Origin: Bacteroidota bacterium
Lineage (GTDB): Bacteria > Bacteroidota > Bacteroidia > Bacteroidales > JAAUTT01
Length of the DNA stretch: 64,000 nt
NCBI GenBank assembly: GCA_023429135.1
Contig: JAEYWD010000008.1
Location: forward strand, 186,001-250,000
Direction of reading: 5' to 3'
The translations under genes were made by a program, and so were the position numbers. Shown piece after piece: positions 1 to 8,723 of the stretch (the first letter of the stretch is position 1; every line of letters starts with the position of its first letter). The notes beneath the pieces are model-generated. The model made no database searches and was not told where the DNA came from. It was given only the letters and a program-made list of their open reading frames with translations.

Positions 1-1069
1 TCTCCGATTCCCTGATAACCAACTGGCCAGCTTCTATCTTGGAGACATCAATAATATCATCTATCAGACTCAGTAAAGAATTGCCGCACTTCTCAATATA
101 TCCCAAATATTCGTTTTGTTGCTCTCTCTCAATATTTCCATTTTTTAATAAATTAGAAAACCCGATAATTCCGTTCATAGGAGTTCGGATTTCGTGTGAC
201 ATATTGGCGAGAAAAGCCGATTTGAGCCGATCAGACTCTACAGCCTTTTTCCGGGCTTCGTGCAACTTCTGCTCAGCAAGATACTTTTCGGTCACATCCA
301 TGGAAATACCCACCAAACCTGTAATTTCTCCATCCTGATTCCGGACAGGGACCTTTGTTGCCGATACCCAGATAAAATTACCATTTGCTGTACGTATTTT
401 TTCGGTTTTACCAATTATCTGTTCTCCTGAAGAAAGGATCCTTTGCTCATCGTCGAATGCTTCCTGGGCATGCTGTGGGGCAAAAAAATCGAAGTCGGTT
501 TTACCTATCGCTTCATCAGGATGGTTTAACCCCAACATTTTTGCCTGTGCTTCATTGATGCGGATAAATCGTGAATCTCTATCCTTGAAATAAATAGTAT
601 AAGGAAAATTATCCATTAACGAACGCAGCAAACCTTTTTCGGTATTAAGATTTTCCAACGCTTTTCGTATCTCGGATACATCCCGCTGCATTCCCGCAAT
701 TGCCGTTATTTTGCCATTGCTGTCTTTAACAGGCGTTTTATAAATTTCGTACCAGTTATCATCTACCTTCTCCGTAAACAAAATCTTTTTACCTGTTTCT
801 CTTATCTTTCTGTCTTGCTCCTTAATCTCCTCAACCTTTTCAGATGGTACTACATCCTCATCATAACTCCCAATAACCTGTTCGGGATTTTTATCCAAAG
901 CCCTGAAAAAGGGTTCATTCGCATAAATGTACTTCCCATTGATATCTTTAATCCACGACACAAAAGGGAAATTGTTAATAAACGAACTCAACTGGGCTTT
1001 ACAGTCCGAAAGCTCATTTTCAAGCTCTTGAATACGTTTAATTAAGTTATCGAAATTTTTTTCAACCAT
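1..1069 (-). CDS. PAS-domain sensor histidine kinase (5' part, cut by window edge)
   Basis: The ATG is at 1069 on the minus strand and the frame stays open to base 1, giving about 356 residues. After a short coiled N-terminus there are two PAS domains (about residues 30-150 and 155-285; the second contains the PAS/PAC phrase GNFIWVSATKVPVRNQDGEI). A HisKA dimerisation domain follows with the H-box SHEIRTPMNGIIGF, which carries the phospho-acceptor histidine. No membrane segment is present, so the kinase appears cytosolic. The H-box style (RTPMNGI) is that of hybrid kinases, so a HATPase domain and perhaps a receiver should lie beyond the window. The stimulus is unknown. Assignment as a histidine kinase is secure; specificity is not. 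Confidence 0.9.
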   Translation of the reverse strand, partial: MVEKNFDNLIKRIQELENELSDCKAQLSSFINNFPFVSWIKDINGKYIYANEPFFRALDKNPEQVIGSYDEDVVPSEKVEEIKEQDRKIRETGKKILFTEKVDDNWYEIYKTPVKDSNGKITAIAGMQRDVSEIRKALENLNTEKGLLRSLMDNFPYTIYFKDRDSRFIRINEAQAKMLGLNHPDEAIGKTDFDFFAPQHAQEAFDDEQRILSSGEQIIGKTEKIRTANGNFIWVSATKVPVRNQDGEITGLVGISMDVTEKYLAEQKLHEARKKAVESDRLKSAFLANMSHEIRTPMNGIIGFSNLLKNGNIEREQQNEYLGYIEKCGNSLLSLIDDIIDVSKIEAGQLVIRESE

Positions 1070-1196
1070 ATTGTCATTAACGAACTGAAATTCAGTAAAA
1101 TATGCGTTAAATGGAATAGCTGTTTTTTGGTACTGTTTTTCAGACTCGTGTTTACGAGTAGTTTTTCAAAAAGTTTCCTGAGACCAGATATAAAAG

Positions 1197-1230
1197 GAAA
1201 GAGAGACTATTTTTCAATAATCTCTCTTTC
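1197..1230 (-). terminator. Hairpin downstream of hexokinase
   Basis: Perfect 10-bp inverted repeat, GAAAGAGAGA at 1197-1206 with TCTCTCTTTC at 1221-1230, and a 14-nt loop. It lies 20 bp beyond the hexokinase stop. On the minus strand it is followed by a pyrimidine-rich CCTTTTAT, a weak U-tract. Confidence 0.6.
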
Positions 1231-1249
1231 AGATATTCTTTAGAACGAC

Positions 1250-2449
1250 CTATGATAAAACGGACATGGCAGCTCCAATCAGGTTTGCATTTTCCATTTG
1301 AGAAATAACAACTTCGGTTTTACCTAAGCCCATTTCATTCAAAAGCTCTTTTAGTGTGGCATTTACCATATCAACATACGAGGCGTTGTCTTTCTTCACC
1401 TTACTCCAGAAAAGACTTCCTTCGGCCAGTACCTGAACTTTGTTGAGATTTGGATAAGCCGAATTCAGGTTTTTAACCAAACCTGCTAACGATGCTGCCA
1501 CTAGTTTAGCAGAACGTTCGTAGATCTGGAAAGCAACCTCTACATGTTCTGGTTTGTAAGCATCAGGGTTGTTCATCATTTTACTTAAGCCGGCACCGTC
1601 CATATCCTCAGCAATATTATCGTTGGGGAAAGCTGCACGGAAAACACGACCCAGATACATACCCGAAATAGCTTTTTCGAAACGCTGAGCACCTTTGTTA
1701 TCCGATTTGGCATCAACTTCTTCATCATATGCAGTTAGATGAGGAGGGTTGAAGTTACCCGATTCAAAATTTACCGGAGTTTCGCCGCTCCAGCTTTTCA
1801 TATCTTTTAGTTTTGGGATGTATTCCGAAGGGAAAAAAGCAGCCATGTTGGTTCCGGTACCTACTATTAAACCTATGTAAGCATCGTAGCCAGGGTTTTT
1901 CAAACCTGCAAACAGACTAGTAATGGTGTCGTTTACAACCGCAATCTTATCAAATTTGCAGTTTGTTTTCTTATTGAGATATTCAACAAGCGGTTTGCCA
2001 ATGGGCTTGCCAGCCATGTTAGGGATGCTGACACCTTTGGTCCAAACAATTAATTCGGCATCGCCGTTGGTTAACGATTTAGCTGGGTACGAAAAACAAT
2101 ACCCAATTGGAGAACTTGCCGGGAGCTCGAGTTTTTTAATAACTTCGGCCTGCGAATTGTAGAGATCTTCTTCCGTAAAGCCTGCAGCTTTCATTTCGGT
2201 AATATCTTTTTCGGCAATACCGGTAATTTTAGTTTCCTTGCCAACTGAAACAGTTGCAGCACGGAAATTTGTACCACCAAGGTCGAAAACAGTTGCCTCT
2301 CCGGTTATACCATCTTTTTTCGGATGAATATAAGTAGGTAAACATTTGATTTCGGTACCATCTTTCTGAAGTCCGGTTTCGATCTTTTTACGCAGATCGT
2401 CGGCAATTTCGAGTAGTTGTTTAGTGTTGAGAGCGAATTTATTGTTCAT
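1250..2449 (-). CDS. Hexokinase (eukaryotic-type family)
   Basis: ATP-dependent hexose phosphorylation, the entry step to glycolysis for free glucose or other hexoses in the cytosol. The protein is about 399 aa from the chosen ATG. It carries the sugar-kinase phosphate-1 motif DLGGTNFRA near the N-terminus, preceded by the hexokinase phrase LPTYI, and a phosphate-2-type segment GLIVGTGTNMAAF. This is the Hexokinase_1/Hexokinase_2 family known from Bacteroidetes rather than a ROK glucokinase. An in-frame TTG lies farther upstream at 2518, but the predicted transcript starts downstream of it (promoter at 2489-2519), and the family-like sequence begins at MNNKFALN, so 2449 is preferred. It is divergent from the universal stress gene. 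Function is confident, sugar preference unknown. Confidence 0.93.
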   Translation of the reverse strand: MNNKFALNTKQLLEIADDLRKKIETGLQKDGTEIKCLPTYIHPKKDGITGEATVFDLGGTNFRAATVSVGKETKITGIAEKDITEMKAAGFTEEDLYNSQAEVIKKLELPASSPIGYCFSYPAKSLTNGDAELIVWTKGVSIPNMAGKPIGKPLVEYLNKKTNCKFDKIAVVNDTITSLFAGLKNPGYDAYIGLIVGTGTNMAAFFPSEYIPKLKDMKSWSGETPVNFESGNFNPPHLTAYDEEVDAKSDNKGAQRFEKAISGMYLGRVFRAAFPNDNIAEDMDGAGLSKMMNNPDAYKPEHVEVAFQIYERSAKLVAASLAGLVKNLNSAYPNLNKVQVLAEGSLFWSKVKKDNASYVDMVNATLKELLNEMGLGKTEVVISQMENANLIGAAMSVLS

Positions 2450-2488
2450 TTTATTTGCGTGATTAAGTTGTTTATTTTGTGCGATCGC

Positions 2489-2519
2489 TAAAAATAGGAA
2501 AATCTTCTTATTCAACAAA
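2489..2519 (-). promoter_or_regulatory. Bacteroidetes-type promoter for hexokinase
   Basis: On the minus strand TTTG (2516-2519) is followed after 19 bases by TATTTTTA (2489-2496). This matches the Bacteroidetes TTTG-N19-TAnnTTTG pattern except for the last base. Transcription should start near 2482, giving a ~33-nt leader before the ATG at 2449 and excluding the upstream TTG start. Confidence 0.55.
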
Positions 2520-2634
2520 AATCATTTGAACTTATAAGATAAAATGTTTTTTAGTTTTCAATATTAAAGTAAACTTTCAGCATTATAAAAAAATAATCGC
2601 TAACTTAGCTTTTTCAAACCTCTTATCAATCATT

Positions 2635-3495
2635 ATGATAAAGAATTTTATTGTTCCTATCGACTTTTCAGAAGATTCTCTTAAAGGATTGGAATTAGCA
2701 ATTTTATTTTCCAGGAAAACCTACACCAATATTCAAATGGTTTATGTTCAGAAGAAAACTGCTGAACATTTCCCATCGCGTATCCGTGAAGAATACAACC
2801 AGGCGAAGGATAAGTTTGAAAAAATTGTTAAAATTTATTCCGATAGGTTGGGAAACAATTCGAAATTGCGGTATATCATTAAAAAAGGTCCAAAGGTTTA
2901 CGAAGAAATTGTTAATCAGGCCGAATCGTATAAGGACAGCATTATTACATCAAGCACACATGGTGCCTCTGGATTTGAAGAATTCTTTATTGGCAGCAAT
3001 GCTTTTAAAATTATTTCGGCAACTACCCGTCCGGTGATCACAATTCGAAAAGGAACGGTGCCAACCGATATCAAAAAAATTATATTACCAATAGACTCGA
3101 TGATTGAAACCCGGCAAAAAGTTCCTGCAACCTCCGAAATTGCCGAGCTTTTTGGAGCTGAAGTGCATGTGGTGGAAGTTTCGTCGACCAAAAGTTCCAA
3201 AATCCTGAGACGATTGTCAGCCTATTCCAAACAGGTTACCAGTTATCTCCATGGTCGCGGCCTGCAGGTAATTAATGATTCGATTGTTGGCAATAATATT
3301 TCGGACCTTACGGTGGAATATGCCCAATCGGTAAATGCAGATATGATTTCAATTATTACCGAGCAGGGAACCAGTATCACCAATCTGATACTTGGCAACC
3401 ACGCCCAGCAGATATTGAATAAGTCGGTTGTTCCGGTATTGAATATTACGCCTAAGGAGATGCACTTTAAAGGCTCCTTCAGTACTCAGGGATAA
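2635..3495 (+). CDS. Tandem universal stress protein (UspA family)
   Basis: A 286-aa cytosolic protein with two Usp domains (about 1-140 and 145-275). Domain 1 begins MIKNFIVPIDFSEDSLKGLE and ends with THGASGFEEFFIGS, close to the ATP-binding G-2x-G-9x-G(S/T) motif. Domain 2 begins KKIILPIDS and ends with LILGNHAQQILNKS, where the glycine motif is weaker, so nucleotide binding may be limited to the first half. The two-domain form is common in Bacteroidetes. Usp proteins accumulate under starvation or stress; the exact role here is not visible. It is a single gene, divergent from hexokinase, followed directly by a terminator. Confidence 0.92.
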   Translation: MIKNFIVPIDFSEDSLKGLELAILFSRKTYTNIQMVYVQKKTAEHFPSRIREEYNQAKDKFEKIVKIYSDRLGNNSKLRYIIKKGPKVYEEIVNQAESYKDSIITSSTHGASGFEEFFIGSNAFKIISATTRPVITIRKGTVPTDIKKIILPIDSMIETRQKVPATSEIAELFGAEVHVVEVSSTKSSKILRRLSAYSKQVTSYLHGRGLQVINDSIVGNNISDLTVEYAQSVNADMISIITEQGTSITNLILGNHAQQILNKSVVPVLNITPKEMHFKGSFSTQG

Positions 3496-3528
3496 AAAAA
3501 GGCACATCAGTTGCCGATGCGCCTTTTT
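3494..3528. terminator. Bidirectional intrinsic terminator
   Basis: GGCACATC (3501-3508) pairs with GATGCGCC (3516-3523) with one mismatch. It is flanked by an A-run on the left and TTTTT on the right, so it can end both usp (+) and the convergent gene at 3539-4888 (-). Confidence 0.8.
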
Positions 3529-3538
3529 GCTTTTAAAT

Positions 3539-4888
3539 TTACAATATTGGTTTTACTCTTTCCAATTGGTAATAATAAAAACTGACATCAACGTTGGGGT
3601 TACTGTTCTCAAATTTCACGAGCATACTGTTTAGTGACATGTGAACAATTTCAAAAGGTTTATTGTCGGCAAAGCGGCTTTGATCTTTTAAATCTTCAAC
3701 GGTTGGTGCTGTTACAAAATAACTTTTACCATTTGTAGCCTTTCGGGCATCCCAAACATAATTTTCAAGTTGAAAATGTTGAAACGGCTCTGTTTTTTCG
3801 TTTTCAAAAAAGATTTTCCCATCGGGGAGAAAATGCCAGCAGTCCTTTTTTGATTCAGGGGTATTTGGAAAAGCATCGCCAGCACCCGGCATTGACGTTG
3901 AAACAGCTACGGTTCTCCAGGTTCCGGGTAAAATTTTCCTAATATTGGCTAAATCAGGTACACTTAGCTTTGTAGCACTTGTAATTAACTGAATATCTTT
4001 GGGTGTTTCAATATCCATTAATTTCACAGGATCGGACCCTGAAGCCAGAAGAGTCAGCTTTTTCTTTTTCATGAAGTATTGCTGTGTCGAAGTAAAAACA
4101 CTGTAGAAAACTCCGAGTTCCGATTCGCTTTTCTTTATAAGAGCCGAAGCTTCATCAAACCGGTTCAGCATAATAAGTGTAGGAATTAGGTTCTTATATA
4201 ATATTTCCGTTATTTTCTTATTAATGCGTGCACTCTTGTCTTTATAATCCGCCTGAGCCAATGCTTCACTCCAAAGTGTAACTGCTTTTTCCATGTTTTG
4301 ACTTGCGGGCACAAGACTATCTGCAGCTATCATCCGGGCAGCAGCAGTAGCTAAATTGTATCCCTGATTGATATCGTCGTGCTGGGTACTTTTTTTAACA
4401 TAATGCAGCTTAACATCTTCGGTGTACTTAAAACTTGCGAACAATGGGGATATTGTACGAGTCATCTGATTGAAATAAAACATTGGGGTGGAGATAGGTT
4501 TACCAGCTTCAACCGGTCGGGAGGGGCCTGCCTCACCAAATTCATTATAAACACGGTAAAAAAGAATTTTATTGTCGCTGGTTTTTACTTCTACCCAAAA
4601 TACCTGGGAATAACCCGGAGGATTTGGGTTGCTGATTGACGTAATTTCAGGGCTTTGAATGGATACTGCCGGTAACACCGCTCCGGTTAATATCACATCT
4701 GCTCCCGATTGTTTCGGCATACCTTTTAATTCCAAATAGCCGTTATTTGTTGAGAAACTCTTTAAAGTAGGCTGCTTGAATACAGGTGAATGCTGCCAGG
4801 AAAAGTCATACTTTTCGGAATCGGTCGACTGAGCTACACCAAAGGCATAACTACCAGCAAGAAAAATTAAGGTGATTAGTTTTTTCAT
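3539..4888 (-). CDS. Secreted protein of unknown function
   Basis: A 449-aa protein with a clear signal peptide (MKKLITLIFLAGSYAFGVAQS), so exported. The middle (about 190-280) is helix-rich and repeats an alternating Ala/Leu pattern, which could be TPR-like. The last ~130 residues (from about ILPGTWRTVAVS) look like a small beta-barrel or lipocalin-like domain, ending in alternating aromatic strands. No catalytic motif or lipobox is seen. It converges on usp across a shared terminator and stands alone. I do not recognise a named family. Confidence 0.8.
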   Translation of the reverse strand: MKKLITLIFLAGSYAFGVAQSTDSEKYDFSWQHSPVFKQPTLKSFSTNNGYLELKGMPKQSGADVILTGAVLPAVSIQSPEITSISNPNPPGYSQVFWVEVKTSDNKILFYRVYNEFGEAGPSRPVEAGKPISTPMFYFNQMTRTISPLFASFKYTEDVKLHYVKKSTQHDDINQGYNLATAAARMIAADSLVPASQNMEKAVTLWSEALAQADYKDKSARINKKITEILYKNLIPTLIMLNRFDEASALIKKSESELGVFYSVFTSTQQYFMKKKKLTLLASGSDPVKLMDIETPKDIQLITSATKLSVPDLANIRKILPGTWRTVAVSTSMPGAGDAFPNTPESKKDCWHFLPDGKIFFENEKTEPFQHFQLENYVWDARKATNGKSYFVTAPTVEDLKDQSRFADNKPFEIVHMSLNSMLVKFENSNPNVDVSFYYYQLERVKPIL

Positions 4889-5047
4889 TTTATATTAATT
4901 GTAGGTGAGAGCGATATTTATTGGGTTAATCCTGAAGTCAGATAAATAATTGTATTGTTGACGATCACTTCTACGTTATTCGTTTATCTATGTTGCCCTT
5001 TCAAAGAAATTTTAAAATTTAAGAAAACTTATATTCATAAAAGTCGT

Positions 5048-5055
5048 TATATTTG
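5048..5055 (+). promoter_or_regulatory. Promoter -7 box for metK
   Basis: TATATTTG fits the Bacteroidetes -7 consensus TAnnTTTG. Transcription would start near 5061-5062, a few bases before the riboswitch-like stem at 5068, so promoter and leader fit together. I see no good -33 TTG. Confidence 0.6.
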
Positions 5056-5065
5056 CATCCTTAAA

Positions 5066-5118
5066 AAGTGGATAAATTTGTCTGATTGCAACCACGGAAA
5101 AAAATGCTAAAACGAGTC
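5066..5118 (+). ncRNA. SAM-II-like riboswitch in the metK leader
   Basis: GTGG (5068-5071) can pair with CCAC (5092-5095) around a loop holding AAATTTG and ATTGCAA. An A-rich joining strand and TGCTAAAAC (5105-5113) follow. GCA (5088-5090) can pair with TGC (5105-5107), giving the pseudoknot arrangement of SAM-II aptamers, in which TTGCAA, a short P1 and a downstream GCTAAA element are characteristic. It sits about 70 nt before the metK ATG. The expected mode is that SAM binding sequesters the translation start region. The assignment rests on visual matching only. Confidence 0.65.
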
Positions 5119-5185
5119 TTTTCTGTTTCTTCAATCAGCCTATATCCCCAGTTAAATAGTAACTTAATTAAATTTTTATAAGAAT

Positions 5186-6439
5186 ATGGGATATTTATTT
5201 ACATCCGAGTCTGTTTCAGAAGGACATCCGGATAAAGTTGCCGATCAAATTTCGGATGCATTACTTGATGAATTTTTACGTCGCGACCCTAACTCCAAAG
5301 TAGCTTGCGAAACACTCGTTACTACCGGATTAACCGTGTTGAGCGGCGAAGTTCGTACCGAAGGTTATGTTGACGTTCAAAAAGTTGCCAGAGAAGTGAT
5401 CCGCAAAATTGGCTACACCAAAGCCGAATATATGTTCGATGCCGACTCGTGCGGCGTTATCAGCTCCATTCATGAGCAGTCGCCCGATATTCGTCAGGGA
5501 GTTGTTCGCGAAAAGGAAGAAGAACAAGGTGCCGGCGACCAGGGTATGATGTTTGGTTATGCAAGCCGCGAAACCGAAAACCTGATGCCATTGGCGATTA
5601 ATTTATCGCATAAACTTTTGCTGGAACTTTCGGCCATCCGCCGCGAAGGACAGACAATGAAATACCTTCGTCCCGATGCCAAATCGCAGGTTACCATTGA
5701 ATACGATAGCAACAACCAGCCTTCGCGCATCCACACCATTGTAATTTCTACCCAGCACGACGATTTCGATGTTGAAAACGTGATGCTCGACAAAATCAAA
5801 AAAGACGTTCAGGATATTCTTATCCCGCGTGTCGTTAAAACTCTTCCAGAAAAAGAAGCCAAACTATTCAAAGGCGATTATATTCTCCACGTTAACCCAA
5901 CTGGTAAATTCGTAATTGGTGGTCCGCATGGCGACACTGGTTTGACTGGCCGTAAAATTATCGTGGATACTTACGGTGGTAAAGGAGCTCATGGTGGTGG
6001 CGCTTTCTCGGGAAAAGACTCCTCGAAAGTTGACCGCTCAGCAGCTTATGCAGTTCGCCACGTTGCCAAAAACCTTGTTGCTGCAGGTATTGCCGACGAA
6101 GTTCTTGTTCAGGTTGCTTATGCAATTGGCGTTGCTCGTCCTGTTGGTTTATATGTTAATACTTATGGAACTGGCAAAGTAAACCTCACCGATGGCGAAA
6201 TTGCTGAAAAAGTTAACAAAATTTTCGATCTCCGTCCTTATGCCATTGTAAAGCGTTTCGGTTTAAAGAATCCTATCTTCCAGGAAACTGCAGCTTACGG
6301 ACATTTTGGCCGCGATCCTTACAAAAAAGAAGTGGATTATTATATCAACAGCGAAAAACTCACCAAACAAGTTGAGTTCTTTGCCTGGGAAAAACTGGAT
6401 TATGTTGATGCCCTTAAAGCAGAATTCGGCATAAAATAA
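5186..6439 (+). CDS. metK: S-adenosylmethionine synthetase
   Basis: Makes SAM from methionine and ATP in the cytosol. The 417-aa product begins MGYLFTSESVSEGHPDKVADQISD, the family N-terminus whose His-Pro-Asp contributes to the active site. It contains the GAGDQGMMFGYA signature (about residues 118-129) and the second signature GGGAFSGKDSSKVDRSAAY (about 270-288). It is somewhat longer than the ~385-aa E. coli enzyme, with Bacteroidetes-type insertions. The gene is monocistronic, with its own promoter, a SAM-II-like leader upstream and an intrinsic terminator just after the stop, consistent with feedback control by its own product. Confidence 0.98.
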   Translation: MGYLFTSESVSEGHPDKVADQISDALLDEFLRRDPNSKVACETLVTTGLTVLSGEVRTEGYVDVQKVAREVIRKIGYTKAEYMFDADSCGVISSIHEQSPDIRQGVVREKEEEQGAGDQGMMFGYASRETENLMPLAINLSHKLLLELSAIRREGQTMKYLRPDAKSQVTIEYDSNNQPSRIHTIVISTQHDDFDVENVMLDKIKKDVQDILIPRVVKTLPEKEAKLFKGDYILHVNPTGKFVIGGPHGDTGLTGRKIIVDTYGGKGAHGGGAFSGKDSSKVDRSAAYAVRHVAKNLVAAGIADEVLVQVAYAIGVARPVGLYVNTYGTGKVNLTDGEIAEKVNKIFDLRPYAIVKRFGLKNPIFQETAAYGHFGRDPYKKEVDYYINSEKLTKQVEFFAWEKLDYVDALKAEFGIK

Positions 6440-6460
6440 GCATTAAGAATTTTATTATTA

Positions 6461-6508
6461 AACCCTTCTTGGTAATTTTGGCACACCAAAACCCATGAAG
6501 GGTTTTTT
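6461..6508 (+). terminator. Intrinsic terminator of metK
   Basis: AACCCTTC (6461-6468) pairs with GAAGGGTT (6497-6504). An inner TTGGT/ACCAA stem extends the hairpin, and a T-run to 6508 follows. It lies between metK and ispG, 13 bp before the ispG ATG, so it could also modulate ispG. Confidence 0.85.
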
Positions 6509-6520
6509 ATTTTGAAAAAT

Positions 6521-8443
6521 ATGACATCATTTTCATCATTCTGCAATTCTCCATTTCAATATAACCGCCGCTCCACTCTGGAGATAAAAGCCGGCAACAT
6601 AATTATTGGCGGCAACAATCCTGTTCGTCTGCAAAGTATGACCAATACCATAACCCGCAAAATTGAAGATACGGTGGAGCAATGCATCGGTATTTACGAA
6701 GCCGGTGGCGAGCTGGTGCGCATCACCACTCCTACCCTCGCTGATGTGGAATATGTGGCCGAGATAAAAAAAGAACTTCGCAAGAGGGGTTATGACTTTC
6801 CGCTGGTTACCGATGTTCACTTCAGTCCAAATGTGGCTGAGGCAGCCACTATGGTGGTCGAAAAAGTACGTATCAACCCAGGCAATTATAGCGAAAGTAA
6901 ATTCGATATCACACAAGCTCATAACGAAGCGGAATGGCAAAAACATTTGTCGGCCCTAAAAGCTAAATTCCTTATTCTGCTGAATTTATGTAAAGAAAAC
7001 GGAACAGCCCTCAGGATAGGTGTTAACCATGGATCTCTTTCACAACGTATTATGAGTCGCTTTGGCGATACAGTTGACGGAATGACCGAGAGTGCTATGG
7101 AATTTTTGCGAATTTGCAAAGAAGAAAAGTTCGGCAATGTTGTAATTTCGATGAAAGCCAGCAACGTTCAGGTGATGGTGCAGGCTTACCGTATGCTGGT
7201 GTCACGTATGAATGATGAAGGTATGAATTTTCCGTTACATCTCGGTGTTACAGAGGCCGGAGAGGGCGAAGACGGGCGCATAAAATCGGCTGCCGGGATT
7301 GGAGCATTATTAGCTGATGGCATTGGCGATACTATTCGTGTTTCCCTAACGGAAGATCCCGAATTGGAAATACCGGTAGCTAAGAAACTGATTGCCTACT
7401 TCGAAGGTCGCGAAAAAGAGACTTCATTCTCTCAAATTCAGGAAACATTTGATGTAAATCCTTTTCAATATCTCCGCAGAAAAGTAATGCCGGTAGCTCA
7501 TATTGGTGGAGAGCAACCTCCGGTGGTAGTGGGTTCTGTTTATGGCGACGATTTCCTTAGAGAGAAAATGCAGAGTTGGGGCTGGCAAACCGAAAATTCA
7601 GGATCAATGAAATTTCAGGATCAGTCGGCTGACTTCATATTTTCCGGTTCCGTCCCGACAGATATATCCTTACCAGAGAAGTATGCCTTTATTACTCCCT
7701 TTTTCAATTGGTTTTGTTATGAAGGAAAACTGAGCGCCTTTCCCCTGGTCACGTGGGATGAGCTAATGGAATTCCAGCCCGAAGCGCCGATGTTTTTTGT
7801 AAAAACGAATTTCAGGGAGCTATCTCAGCTCACCGGATGTTCCCTGCCTGGAAATGCAGTAATTGTAATCGATAGCAAATCCAAAAATGCTGTTGCCGAA
7901 TGGAGAGCTTGCTTCGCAAAAATAAGCGCTTTCACCCTCAACAATCCGGTAATCCTTTATAAAAACTATGCTGAAAAAGACATCGAAACCCTTCAGTTGA
8001 AAGCTGCCTGCGATTTTGGAGCTTTGCTAATCGATGGTTTGGGGGATGGTATATGGATAGAGAATAATTCAGCCATTCCGGCAAACGAAATCAACAGTCT
8101 CGCCTTTGGCATTCTTCAGGCAACACGCACCCGCATTTCAAAAACCGAATATATTTCGTGTCCTTCGTGCGGAAGAACTTTATTCGATTTACAAACCACC
8201 TGCGCCAAAATCCGGGAACGGACAAACCATCTGAAAGGCCTAAAAATAGGTATTATGGGCTGCATTGTGAACGGCCCCGGCGAAATGGCCGATGCTGATT
8301 ATGGTTACGTTGGTGCAGGACCAGGACGGATTACCCTTTATAAAAAGCAGCAAGTGATCAAGAAAAATATCCCTGAAGGAGAAGCTGTTGAGGAGCTGAT
8401 TAATTTGATAAAAGAAAATGGGGACTGGATGGAGAGGGAATAA
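6521..8443 (+). CDS. ispG: 4-hydroxy-3-methylbut-2-enyl-diphosphate synthase (large type)
   Basis: Iron-sulfur enzyme of the MEP isoprenoid pathway that converts MEcPP to HMBPP. The 640-aa protein has the N-terminal TIM-barrel with RLQSMTNT and LVRITTPTLADVEYV. The C-terminal [4Fe-4S] domain carries the cluster cysteines in CPSCGRTLFDLQ and GCIVNGPGEMADADYG. It is far longer than the ~370-aa proteobacterial enzyme because of a central inserted domain (about 330-520), the layout typical of Bacteroidetes, Chlamydiae and plants. An in-frame TTG at 6512 exists, but the ATG at 6521 is preferred. It follows the metK terminator closely. Confidence 0.96.
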   Translation: MTSFSSFCNSPFQYNRRSTLEIKAGNIIIGGNNPVRLQSMTNTITRKIEDTVEQCIGIYEAGGELVRITTPTLADVEYVAEIKKELRKRGYDFPLVTDVHFSPNVAEAATMVVEKVRINPGNYSESKFDITQAHNEAEWQKHLSALKAKFLILLNLCKENGTALRIGVNHGSLSQRIMSRFGDTVDGMTESAMEFLRICKEEKFGNVVISMKASNVQVMVQAYRMLVSRMNDEGMNFPLHLGVTEAGEGEDGRIKSAAGIGALLADGIGDTIRVSLTEDPELEIPVAKKLIAYFEGREKETSFSQIQETFDVNPFQYLRRKVMPVAHIGGEQPPVVVGSVYGDDFLREKMQSWGWQTENSGSMKFQDQSADFIFSGSVPTDISLPEKYAFITPFFNWFCYEGKLSAFPLVTWDELMEFQPEAPMFFVKTNFRELSQLTGCSLPGNAVIVIDSKSKNAVAEWRACFAKISAFTLNNPVILYKNYAEKDIETLQLKAACDFGALLIDGLGDGIWIENNSAIPANEINSLAFGILQATRTRISKTEYISCPSCGRTLFDLQTTCAKIRERTNHLKGLKIGIMGCIVNGPGEMADADYGYVGAGPGRITLYKKQQVIKKNIPEGEAVEELINLIKENGDWMERE

Positions 8444-8522
8444 AAAAACCTGTTCCGAAATTAACGAATTAAGAAGTTGATGTGGGAGTATCTACTTATT
8501 TTTGGACATAAATTGGATGGTT

Positions 8523-8723
8523 ATGGACAAAAGGATTATTATAGAACTTGATGTGAATCTGGTAAATGAAGCCATGGCTGACACTAACTTCAAAACAATA
8601 AAGGAATTGGTAAACCATTTATTGTTAGAATTGATTAAATTTAACAAACGTAAAAAGCTTTTAAACCTGAAAGGCAAAATAACGTGGGAAGGCAACCTGG
8701 ACGAAATGCGCAGTAATGGATGA
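8523..8723 (+). CDS. Orphan VapB-family antitoxin
   Basis: A 66-aa protein (MDKRIIIELDVNLVNEAMAD...) of the DUF2191/VapB type. It has an N-terminal ribbon-helix-helix-like segment and the C-terminal toxin-binding tail LLNLKGKITWEGNLDEMR, very close to the family motif GKGxWEGDLDEMR. The ATG at 8523 follows an in-frame TTG at 8502; the family starts at MDKRI. A VapC PIN-domain toxin normally overlaps the antitoxin stop. Here the stop abuts the stop of the convergent gene and no PIN ORF is present, so the toxin is lost or the antitoxin works in trans. Confidence 0.8.
   Translation: MDKRIIIELDVNLVNEAMADTNFKTIKELVNHLLLELIKFNKRKKLLNLKGKITWEGNLDEMRSNG

Noticed and set aside
5330..5799. Open frames antisense to metK
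   Set aside because: They mirror the codon pattern of metK, have no start context and match no family.
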